Part shown: positions 1 to 6,289 of the stretch, piece after piece
How positions within the stretch are numbered: the stretch's first letter is position 1
Layout: each line of letters opens with the position of its first letter
NCBI GenBank assembly: GCA_002691835.1
Contig: NZJA01000028.1
Span: forward strand, 1-7,631
Direction: 5' to 3'
DNA length: 7,631 nucleotides
From: Planctomycetota bacterium
GTDB lineage: Bacteria; Planctomycetota; UBA8108; UBA1146
The notes under the pieces: model-generated
What the model saw: only the letters and a program-made list of their open reading frames with translations
The model's database searches: none
Told to the model about the DNA's origin: nothing
Program-made: the position numbers and the translations under genes

Positions 1-311
1 CGTTTCAGTTTGACGTCAAAATCATGCTTCTCAGTCTTCGGGCGCAGCTTAACTTCTTTAACCTTGCGGACTTTTTGAGTCTGCTTGGCATTTTTAGACT
101 GGTCGTACTTAAACTTGCCATAGTCCATCAGTTTGCACAGGGGCGGTTCTGAGTTCGGATTCAATTCGACAAGGTCGAGATCTCGATTCACAGCGAGATC
201 GAGAGCCTCGGATTGCCCCAGAACCCCAACCTGATTTCCTTCTTCATCGATAAGACGGACGTCTCCTGGTCCAGGTCGATCGATGATCCTGTATTTCGTT
301 TGCTCGCTGAT
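1..311 (-). CDS. infC: Translation initiation factor IF-3 (5' part, runs off the left edge)
   Basis: IF-3 binds the 30S subunit, keeps it apart from 50S and checks the start codon and initiator tRNA. The visible 103 residues cover the IF-3 N-terminal domain and the linker into the C-terminal domain. The diagnostic stretch is LCKLMDYGKFKYDQSKNAK, followed by the lysine-rich linker (QKVRKVKEVKLRPKTEKHDFDVK), which aligns well with E. coli IF-3. Going upstream in frame from the conserved VRLIDEEGNQVG segment there is no ATG, GTG or TTG before a TGA stop. The only well-placed initiator is ATC at 309-311, eight bases after AGGAG, giving a protein that begins (M)SEQTKYRIIDRP. An AUU/AUC-type start is typical of infC and allows IF-3 to repress its own synthesis. 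The C-terminal domain, and probably rpmI and rplT, lie outside the window. Identity is very secure; the start is well supported. Confidence 0.97.
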   Translation of the reverse strand, partial: MSEQTKYRIIDRPGPGDVRLIDEEGNQVGVLGQSEALDLAVNRDLDLVELNPNSEPPLCKLMDYGKFKYDQSKNAKQTQKVRKVKEVKLRPKTEKHDFDVKLK

Positions 312-319
312 GTTTCTGA

Positions 320-324
320 CTCCT
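320..324 (-). promoter_or_regulatory. Ribosome binding site that fixes the AUC start of infC
   Basis: AGGAG on the minus strand lies eight bases before the ATC at 309-311. No canonical start codon exists in frame between the upstream TGA and the conserved protein. This Shine-Dalgarno match is therefore the main evidence for the unusual start. Confidence 0.8.
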
Positions 325-346
325 GTTCTTCAGGTCACGCATAATT

Positions 347-364
347 ACGGAAGCAAACTTCCAT
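347..364 (-). promoter_or_regulatory. Hairpin in the infC leader
   Basis: On the minus strand ATGGAAG-TTTG-CTTCCGT forms a 7-bp stem (one T.G wobble) with a 4-base loop. It ends 35 bases before the AUC codon, just upstream of the ribosome binding site. No U-tract follows, so it is not a standard intrinsic terminator. It could be a leader structure for infC-rpmI-rplT control, but the sequence alone does not show that. Together with the palindrome at 368-384 it makes up most of the visible structure in the 271-base gap between infC and aspS. Confidence 0.4.
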
Positions 365-392
365 ATTACGGCAGTGCCTGCCGTCCTTCCAA
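363..392 (-). promoter_or_regulatory. Possible sigma70-type promoter for infC
   Basis: On the minus strand TTGGAA (387-392) and TAATAT (363-368) are separated by 18 bases. Each matches four of six consensus positions. The spacer is almost filled by the inverted repeat at 368-384. Transcription from here would give a leader of roughly 45 bases before the AUC. The match is weak and a promoter further upstream is equally possible. Confidence 0.25.
368..384 (-). repeat. Perfect inverted repeat upstream of infC
   Basis: ACGGCAG-GCA-CTGCCGT on the minus strand is a perfect 7-bp inverted repeat with a 3-base spacer. It lies directly upstream of the hairpin at 347-364. The 3' foot of each element reads CCGTAAT, so this heptamer occurs twice 21 bases apart. 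The repeat could be an RNA hairpin. It could also be a DNA operator, since it sits between a possible -35 and -10. Confidence 0.45.
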
Positions 393-532
393 AAACCTGC
401 CTAGGGCAAGCCCTGATGAATACACCGTAGGGCCCCCTGCTGGCAAGTCAGATCTGCGAATTCTCGCACCTATCCACTGAAATACAACGAATTCCATGGG
501 TTTAGGGGTTCCCATTCGAATCCAGCCTCCTT

Positions 533-551
533 CTGCCGCCCCTGGCGGCAG
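533..551 (-). terminator. GC-rich hairpin after aspS, possible terminator
   Basis: CTGCCGCC-AGG-GGCGGCAG on the minus strand is a perfect 8-bp GC-rich stem with a 3-base loop, about 30 bases beyond the aspS stop codon. Position and strength suit a transcript end. No run of T follows the stem (AAGGAGGC follows), so it would be an atypical intrinsic terminator, a Rho-assisted end or an mRNA 3'-stabilising structure. Confidence 0.4.
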
Positions 552-582
552 ATTTCAGGGGGCCTGGCATTCGGTAATTCGC

Positions 583-2376
583 CTATTTTTCGCCAGATTC
601 GGCCTCTGGAGGCGCTTCTGGCGGTTTTTCGGCTTTCAAGCCCACCTCGCTCAACTGCTCTGCAATGACCGGATCCGGCGCATTGGTCAACTGGCACGTC
701 CCTCGCTGCGTTTTCGGGAAAGCAATCACTTCGCGAATCGTATCCAGACCCGAAAGCAACATCGCCAGTCGGTCCATTCCCAAGGCGATTCCGCCGTGAG
801 GTGGCGCCCCATATTTCAGAGCTTCGAGCAAGAAACTAAACTTGGATTCTGCTTCTTCTGCCGAAATACCGATGGCCTCAAAAACCCGCTCTTGCAGTTC
901 TCTTTGGTGAATTCGAATACTTCCGCCACCGACCTCGAAGCCATTGAGCACCAGATCATAGGCCCTCGCACGGACTTCTAACGGACGATCCTCAAGCTGA
1001 TCTAAATCCTCGGGATGGGGACAGGTAAAGGGGTGATGACATGGGGTCGGCCGACCACTTTCCTCATCCTCATCAAAGAGAGGGAACTCCTCGACCCAGC
1101 AGAATTTCAAATCCGCTGCATCGATCTGTCCCAGGCGCTGGGCCAATTCCTTGCGCAACTGCCCGAGGGAATTGATGACCACGCGAGTCTGACCATCGGC
1201 GACGAAACAAGCGAGATCACCCGGCTTCATATCCAGCCGTTCGATCAATGCTGCGCCAGGCTCGCCCGCCAAGAATCGGGAAACGGGCCCCGCTGGACCA
1301 TCGTCCGTCATCTTGAACCATGCGAGACCACCGGCCCCTTGCTGGGTCACGACGGGTTCCAGTGATTCGATTTCCTTGCGGCTCCACTGGCCACCTCCAG
1401 GAACTTTCAATCCTCGAACACAGCCCCCGGCTTCAACAGCTCCACTGAAGACTTTGAATTCGAGGCCCTCTGCAAGATCTGAAAATTCATGGATCTTGAG
1501 ATCACTGCGAAGGTCAGGCGAATCGCTTCCATAGGTCAGCATCGCTTCCTGATAACTGAGTCGTGGGAAGGGACCGGAAACATCTTTCCCCAGAACCTCT
1601 TTCACCACGTGCTCCATCAAGCCTTCCACCAGTCCGATGATGTCATTCTCATCGATACATGCCATCTCCAAGTCCAACTGCGTAAACTCGGGTTGACGAT
1701 CTGCGCGCAGGTCCTCGTCCCTAAAGCAACGCACGACCTGCATATAGCGATCGAAACCAGAGATCATGAAAATCTGTTTGAAGATTTGAGGAGATTGGGG
1801 AAGTGCATAGAACTCACCAGGATTGAGTCGACTCGGAACAAGGAAATCCCTCGCCCCTTCTGGCGTGCTCTTCGTCAGCATTGGCGTTTCCAGATCGAGG
1901 AAATCATGACCGTGAAGGTACTGACGCATGGCGAACTGCATATCGCTACGAAGCCTGAACCTTCTCTGGACCTCTTCTCTGCGCATATCGATGAATCGAT
2001 ACTTGAAACGCAACTCGTCATTGACCTGATCACCGGAATCGGGATTAAAAGGCAGCGGCGGACACTCACCGATAATTTCGGCACTGGAAGCGATGACCTC
2101 GACGTCCCCGGTCTCCAACTTGGGATTGCGCATCCCTTCAGGACGTCCTTCGACATTCCCTGAGACTTTAAGGACCTGATCGTACCTGAGTGTTGCCAGA
2201 GCGTCTCCACCGATGGATTCCGGAGAAATCTGGACCTGGATCAGTCCATAGCGGTCCCGAAGATCCACAAATTTGAGTCCACCATGATCTCGAACAGCAT
2301 CAATCCACCCAATCAGGGTGACTTCCTGTCCAACATCTCCTGGACGCATCTGACCGCAGGTATGAGTTCTCAACAC
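583..2376 (-). CDS. aspS: Aspartyl-tRNA synthetase, bacterial type, predicted non-discriminating
   Basis: Class IIb synthetase charging tRNA-Asp (and probably tRNA-Asn) with aspartate in the cytoplasm. Using the start chosen here (597 residues; E. coli has 590), the order is: N-terminal OB-fold anticodon-binding domain (about 1-110); motif 1 around FLDLETPML (159-167); flipping loop TPEGARDFLVPSR (171-183); QSPQ (194-197); motif 2 RCFRDEDLRADRQPEFTQ (216-233); the bacterial GAD insertion (about 285-420); motif 3 GGIALGMDR (528-536); and a Pro/Glu-rich tail. His31 and Gly81 in the anticodon domain match the pair reported for non-discriminating enzymes; E. coli has Leu at the first position. 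The frame is open to a GTG at 2409. I prefer GTG at 2374-2376, because it gives MLRTHTCGQMR, the usual family N-terminus, and has GAAGGG nine bases upstream. The gene follows the kinase gene on the same strand. Confidence 0.96.
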   Translation of the reverse strand: MLRTHTCGQMRPGDVGQEVTLIGWIDAVRDHGGLKFVDLRDRYGLIQVQISPESIGGDALATLRYDQVLKVSGNVEGRPEGMRNPKLETGDVEVIASSAEIIGECPPLPFNPDSGDQVNDELRFKYRFIDMRREEVQRRFRLRSDMQFAMRQYLHGHDFLDLETPMLTKSTPEGARDFLVPSRLNPGEFYALPQSPQIFKQIFMISGFDRYMQVVRCFRDEDLRADRQPEFTQLDLEMACIDENDIIGLVEGLMEHVVKEVLGKDVSGPFPRLSYQEAMLTYGSDSPDLRSDLKIHEFSDLAEGLEFKVFSGAVEAGGCVRGLKVPGGGQWSRKEIESLEPVVTQQGAGGLAWFKMTDDGPAGPVSRFLAGEPGAALIERLDMKPGDLACFVADGQTRVVINSLGQLRKELAQRLGQIDAADLKFCWVEEFPLFDEDEESGRPTPCHHPFTCPHPEDLDQLEDRPLEVRARAYDLVLNGFEVGGGSIRIHQRELQERVFEAIGISAEEAESKFSFLLEALKYGAPPHGGIALGMDRLAMLLSGLDTIREVIAFPKTQRGTCQLTNAPDPVIAEQLSEVGLKAEKPPEAPPEAESGEK

Positions 2377-2385
2377 GGGTACTTT

Positions 2386-2391
2386 CCCTTC
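2386..2391 (-). promoter_or_regulatory. Ribosome binding site supporting the shorter aspS start
   Basis: GAAGGG on the minus strand is nine bases before GTG 2374-2376. The competing upstream GTG at 2407-2409 has GGGAG only four bases away. Family alignment and spacing both favour the inner start, though the outer one is not excluded. Confidence 0.5.
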
Positions 2392-2421
2392 AGGGGCGAT
2401 ATGGCCCACCGTTCTCCCGAG

Positions 2422-2449
2422 ATTCTACGCCAGCAGTTTTTTTCAACCA
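2422..2449 (-). promoter_or_regulatory. Weak promoter candidate for aspS
   Basis: On the minus strand TAGAAT (2422-2427), a five-of-six -10 match, lies 16 bases after TGGTTG (2444-2449), a poor -35. The first transcribed base would fall near the outer GTG at 2409, which would make the inner start at 2376 the used one. The rest of the short spacer between the kinase stop and aspS shows no terminator hairpin, so read-through from the kinase gene is an alternative. Confidence 0.2.
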
Positions 2450-2476
2450 CCCATCCGCCAATATAATCGATCAAAC

Positions 2477-5400
2477 CTATCCATTTGCCATGCCCAGCCA
2501 TTCGGCCAGAGCCGAGCGAACTGATCCTTGGGGTGATTTTTGGCACCACCGATCCAACTCTTGCTCTGCCGCCCTTTGAAGGACCCGAGCTGCGGCCAGA
2601 TCTCCTTTTTTCCGGCGAACCCCAGCCCAGAAATCGAGCACCATCGCCCGGCCCTCACGAGATTCCAGTCGTACGACTTTCTTCCAACTCTGGCGAGCGA
2701 GCATTTCGGGATCGGCATGCGAGCTCAGTAGATTCTTGGCCAATTGGATTCGCACCGACAATGGCTGTATTCGCAACCGAAGAGCATCGAGTGCGACCGC
2801 TTCAAATCGGCTCTCCCAATCATCCGCCAAATTTACATCGGGGTCCCGTGTCCGATTCAGCTCACGCAGAAGTTCCTGAAAACTGCGAACGGCTCTCCGG
2901 GCTCCATTTGGTTCTGGATCTAAACCGGGTTCCTTCAGCTTCAACCCGCGAAGTTTTCTCTGTTCCATTCGGGCGAGAGATTCTCTCCCGAGCAATTTTA
3001 ACAGGGCGACTCTTTCCATACGCAATGAGAAAAGATCTCGATCCGTTCCTCGAAGTCTTAATTGAGTCAAGGCGTGATCGATGACAAAAAGACATCCAGA
3101 AAGATCGCCGAGAGAACGCAGGCAACGACTTTTCAATATTGAATGTCGAGCATGAACATCGATGCGTTCCGGCTCATGTGGAGCCCATTCCGGAGTCGCC
3201 GCCTCCAAAATCCGTAACGCTGTTTGAGATCTTCCGGCCACCCATTCGGAAGCGGCAACGAGCAGATTCCCTTCCCATGCCACAATTCCTGCTGGACCTT
3301 CGAGAGACATGGCCTCCTCCAGATCACGAGCAGCAGAACGAATGAAACCGGCCCCGGCTTCTTCCCGTGCCTTGACCATTAATGCGCGCGGCAATTGAGC
3401 GGGGCACTCCTTGCGAGCACGATCGATCAATCGATGAACTTCCTGAGCCACCCGTGGAGATTCGCCCATTCTCTGCAGAGCCTCTACCGCATCGACCTCT
3501 GCAGCCGTCGCAGCTTCATGACGGTGTTCCCGGCGAGAGAGGAACCCGTGAAGACGACTCCAAAGACGCAAGGAAGGAAGATCATCCTGTGCCCTTGCCA
3601 GCAGGCACATCGCTTCACTCACCATGCGAGCATCACGAGTTCCCTTGAGAGCATGACGGGCATGATCTCTGGCTCTCAGGCGACTTCCCTGAAGAAGGTA
3701 CCTGCGGCACTGTTCCAAAATCAGGGCTGTTCGCAGATCCCCCCGACAACGAGTCACCCAGTCACTCAAGGGGTCCCTTTTGGATAACTTCCCTAATCCC
3801 TGCCGAACAAATGAACGCTGGATTCGAGAATATTCCAATGCCACCAATATCGCCTCTTCGACGACTTCCTCGCTTGAGAAGTCGAGAGCTTGCCGTGAAA
3901 CTTCTTCAATGCACGCCAAAGCTTTTTTCACTTCTCCATCTCGTCGTTGAACGGCCGCGCGCCAGCGCGTCAGTCGCAGGGACTCTCTGGAACCTGCGAC
4001 GGTTTCAGCCGCCGCCTGTCTCCAGGCGTGATCTCGAAGAGCCACGTGCCCCAATCGATCTTCCAGCTGTCCGAGCAACTCCAGCCAGGGTCGTCGATCG
4101 TTGTTCGGCAGAAGATGAATGAGAGAAGAAATCACCGGTACCCAGCGTGCGGCCTCACGGGTCGCCATGGGACGCTCTACAATCTTTAAAATCGGGCTCA
4201 AGGTCTGAGTTGCAGCCTCAAGATCGCCAAAACTCAATTGATGCTGAGCTGTTTCAAGTGGATCCGAATGTTCAAAAACCCTCGCCTGACCGTGAATCTT
4301 TTGACGAAGCGTGGATGACAAACAAGCAAGAACCGCATCGCGCTGAAAGGCACGAATAAAATCGATCTGACGTCCAACTCGTAACCACTTCTGGGCTGCC
4401 AATTTTGCTACCCGTGCAGGAAAATCACCGGACGGAAGCTGAACCATTTCCGAGAGTTCAGTGACGGTTGCCGGCCTTCCCAATACCGCTAGAGATTCGA
4501 GGATCCTTCTGGAATCCGTTGAAATCAAATTCAGCTGTTCTTGGGAGCGGATTCTCCAACGATCTTCAGAACTCGCGACATGATCCTGCCAAATCCAGCG
4601 GACTCCATCATGCCCCAGCTCACCCGATCGAATACGCCCCGTGAGAATCCTCCGCCAGAGTCCTGGCTGACCCTGGCCCCATGACTGCAGACGGTTCAGC
4701 AACCTTGATGGAACGGAACAACCGGGTAAGGCGAATTGTAAAAATTGTTCAAGGTCAGGAAGCTCGTCTGTATCGGTGGCAACTTCCACTGTCGTTCCCA
4801 GGGAAAGTGCCTGGCCGATGAAACCCGAAGGCCTCTCTCTGGAACTCACCCACCAGAGTAGTCGCGAATTTTTCCATTGATGAATTTGAAGAATTCGCTG
4901 CCATTCAGGATTTCCAAGATCAGGATCCTCGACGAGTACCACAATGCGATCGGAATCAGTCCCGATCTTCTGGGACAAATCACTCAACGGCTCTTCGGAC
5001 CGAGCACCCAAAGAGATCACCGAAACTCCACTCGCCTGCAAGATCCCAGTCGCTCTCTCAACGATCCACCGACGGTCTGCGTCATGCTCATGAAGGTGAA
5101 CCAAAGCATCTTCAGGATTTCTGCGACCGACCCAACTCAAAAGTGGTTCAAGGAGCTCGGAAACCGACTTCTCCCCCGTGCCGGCATAGCTCACCTGCGC
5201 GATCAGTGATTCTGAATTTTCCGCTTCACTCCAACTCTCATAACCCAAAGCATTCGAGAGGTCTGCCAGAACTTCTCCACCGTCGGCATACCGATCGTCG
5301 GGTTTTTTTGACAACATTCGCAGCAGAACGTCACACACTTGCGGTGGAAGTCCCAGACGACGTTTGGAAATTGACGGAATTTCATCATGGAGATGAGAAC

Positions 5401-6073
5401 TGCTCAATAGAGGCTTGGAAACTTCCTCAAAAGGGAAATACCCGGTCCACCAATGATAGAGAAGGACACCCGCTGAATAGATGTCACTGCGACGATCCGG
5501 TGGTTGCCCAAGCCATTGCTCAGGTGCCATCGTGTGAGGTGTACCCAGTATTTTCTCTTCTGCTGGAAAGTGCTCCCTTCTCGAAAGTCCCAAATCCAAG
5601 AGAACTGGATCCAAAGGGCCATTCGTTTCAGGAGATCGAAGTCGAACATTGTCAGGCTTGATATCTCCGTGGATCCAATCATTTCGATGCATGAATGAAA
5701 GGGCCCTCAGAAATCCTGAGGACAATTCCCACCATCTTTGAAGACTGACATTTCCAGACAGATCTGTAGAACTTGGTCCGCGAAGAACCTCACTCGTAAA
5801 CCATGCTTCTCCAGCAGAAGAAATGCCAAAATCCCGAACATGAAGGATCGAAGGGTGTCGTAATTGCTGGAGATGGAGAAACTCCCTGCGCAATCTCTGA
5901 CCGATGGGGGTTCTCACCTGCTGTGGTGCGATTTGCTTTAGGGAAACAGTTTCCCCAGTGACGTGATCACGAACGAGCCAGACCTCTCCCATGCCCCCTC
6001 GGCCGAGGAGGTGAATCCTTTCGAATCGCTCGGTCAGCCCCGAGACGTTCTGGGCACCTTGTTGCAGCTTCAA
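2477..6073 (-). CDS. Large Ser/Thr protein kinase with degenerate NTPase-like middle region and TPR-like C-terminus
   Basis: A 1198-residue soluble protein with no membrane segment or signal peptide. Residues about 17-280 are a Hanks-type kinase: glycine loop LGRGGMGEV (23-31), Lys46, Glu64, catalytic loop HGDIKPDN (135-142, Asp137, Lys139, Asn142), DLG (160-162), APE (183-185), DIYSAG (197-202) and Arg261. The core residues are present, so it is probably active. HGD in place of HRD makes it a non-RD kinase. Residues about 295-480 resemble the AAA/STAND-type NTPase region found in some bacterial kinases. A Walker-B-like IVVLVED (377-383) is present, but the P-loop position (about 325-337, HLHEHDADRRW) has lost the GxxxxGK[ST] signature. 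A winged-helix-like stretch (about 525-590) and a long helical, TPR-like solenoid (about 600-1198) follow. Start is TTG at 6071-6073, four bases after AGGAG; no ATG or GTG is available nearby. Substrate unknown. It lies 100 bases upstream of aspS on the same strand. Confidence 0.9.
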   Translation of the reverse strand: MKLQQGAQNVSGLTERFERIHLLGRGGMGEVWLVRDHVTGETVSLKQIAPQQVRTPIGQRLRREFLHLQQLRHPSILHVRDFGISSAGEAWFTSEVLRGPSSTDLSGNVSLQRWWELSSGFLRALSFMHRNDWIHGDIKPDNVRLRSPETNGPLDPVLLDLGLSRREHFPAEEKILGTPHTMAPEQWLGQPPDRRSDIYSAGVLLYHWWTGYFPFEEVSKPLLSSSHLHDEIPSISKRRLGLPPQVCDVLLRMLSKKPDDRYADGGEVLADLSNALGYESWSEAENSESLIAQVSYAGTGEKSVSELLEPLLSWVGRRNPEDALVHLHEHDADRRWIVERATGILQASGVSVISLGARSEEPLSDLSQKIGTDSDRIVVLVEDPDLGNPEWQRILQIHQWKNSRLLWWVSSRERPSGFIGQALSLGTTVEVATDTDELPDLEQFLQFALPGCSVPSRLLNRLQSWGQGQPGLWRRILTGRIRSGELGHDGVRWIWQDHVASSEDRWRIRSQEQLNLISTDSRRILESLAVLGRPATVTELSEMVQLPSGDFPARVAKLAAQKWLRVGRQIDFIRAFQRDAVLACLSSTLRQKIHGQARVFEHSDPLETAQHQLSFGDLEAATQTLSPILKIVERPMATREAARWVPVISSLIHLLPNNDRRPWLELLGQLEDRLGHVALRDHAWRQAAAETVAGSRESLRLTRWRAAVQRRDGEVKKALACIEEVSRQALDFSSEEVVEEAILVALEYSRIQRSFVRQGLGKLSKRDPLSDWVTRCRGDLRTALILEQCRRYLLQGSRLRARDHARHALKGTRDARMVSEAMCLLARAQDDLPSLRLWSRLHGFLSRREHRHEAATAAEVDAVEALQRMGESPRVAQEVHRLIDRARKECPAQLPRALMVKAREEAGAGFIRSAARDLEEAMSLEGPAGIVAWEGNLLVAASEWVAGRSQTALRILEAATPEWAPHEPERIDVHARHSILKSRCLRSLGDLSGCLFVIDHALTQLRLRGTDRDLFSLRMERVALLKLLGRESLARMEQRKLRGLKLKEPGLDPEPNGARRAVRSFQELLRELNRTRDPDVNLADDWESRFEAVALDALRLRIQPLSVRIQLAKNLLSSHADPEMLARQSWKKVVRLESREGRAMVLDFWAGVRRKKGDLAAARVLQRAAEQELDRWCQKSPQGSVRSALAEWLGMANG

Positions 6074-6077
6074 AGAA

Positions 6078-6082
6078 CTCCT
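6078..6082 (-). promoter_or_regulatory. Ribosome binding site for the TTG start of the kinase gene
   Basis: AGGAG on the minus strand lies four bases before TTG 6071-6073, a short but usable spacing. The glycine loop begins only 22 residues into the protein, so the start cannot be far downstream. Confidence 0.55.
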
Positions 6083-6248
6083 ACCTGGGCCAGAAACCTC
6101 TCCTGTCCCATGGAATTCTACGATTTTCTGACGATTTCGGCCGCTGACGTGATATCGAGAGCTTCAAAATCCGGCTATATTTTCCGAGCGGAGCCGTCAG
6201 CCCCCCAGCTCCGATTTGGAACCGGTAACATCAAACATCCTTGTTTAT

Positions 6249-6270
6249 CCGGCCCAAACACTGGGACCGG
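6249..6270 (+). promoter_or_regulatory. Hairpin in the cytochrome gene leader
   Basis: CCGGCCCA-AACAC-TGGG-A-CCGG forms an 8-bp stem with one bulged A and a 5-base loop. It ends 10 bases before the GGAG ribosome binding site at 6281-6284. It could modulate translation, or be chance pairing. The conserved GEMM riboswitch sequence known upstream of some cytochrome genes is not visible. Confidence 0.3.
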
Positions 6271-6280
6271 TGAAGATCAT

Positions 6281-6284
6281 GGAG
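6281..6284 (+). promoter_or_regulatory. Ribosome binding site for the cytochrome TTG start
   Basis: GGAG lies five bases before TTG 6290-6292. It decides the start, because this codon places a Sec signal peptide at the N-terminus whereas the upstream ATG and GTG do not. Confidence 0.5.
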
Positions 6285-6289
6285 CAGTC

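Larger units (their letters stand above)
6074..6289. other. Divergent intergenic region between kinase and cytochrome genes
   Basis: A 216-base region separates the two divergent genes and should hold both promoters. I find no convincing -35/-10 pair for either strand. It contains CGGAGC/GCTCCG (6189-6213, 13-base loop), two ACCGGT sites (6221-6226 and 6266-6271), and a hairpin at 6249-6270. The plus frame of the cytochrome stays open through it, with ATG at 6110 and GTG at 6149. Neither has a Shine-Dalgarno match, and both would place the signal peptide far from the N-terminus. Confidence 0.5.

Noticed and set aside
400..415. AGGGC/GCCCT inverted repeat in the infC upstream region
   Set aside because: The loop would be two bases, so the usable stem is only about three to four pairs; not distinguishable from chance.
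507..531. TTCGAAT resembling a tRNA T-loop
   Set aside because: The flanking five bases cannot pair as a T-stem on either strand, and no acceptor or anticodon arm is present.
496..981. 161-residue plus-strand open frame across the aspS 3' end
   Set aside because: It overlaps conserved AspRS motif 3 codons in antisense and shows no domain; a shadow frame.
1489..2163. 224-residue open frame on the plus strand opposite aspS
   Set aside because: It lies wholly antisense to strongly conserved AspRS coding sequence, has no recognisable domain, and is explained by the codon use of the real gene.
5143..5661. 172-residue plus-strand open frame inside the kinase gene
   Set aside because: It is antisense to the conserved kinase domain, with low-complexity composition typical of a shadow frame.
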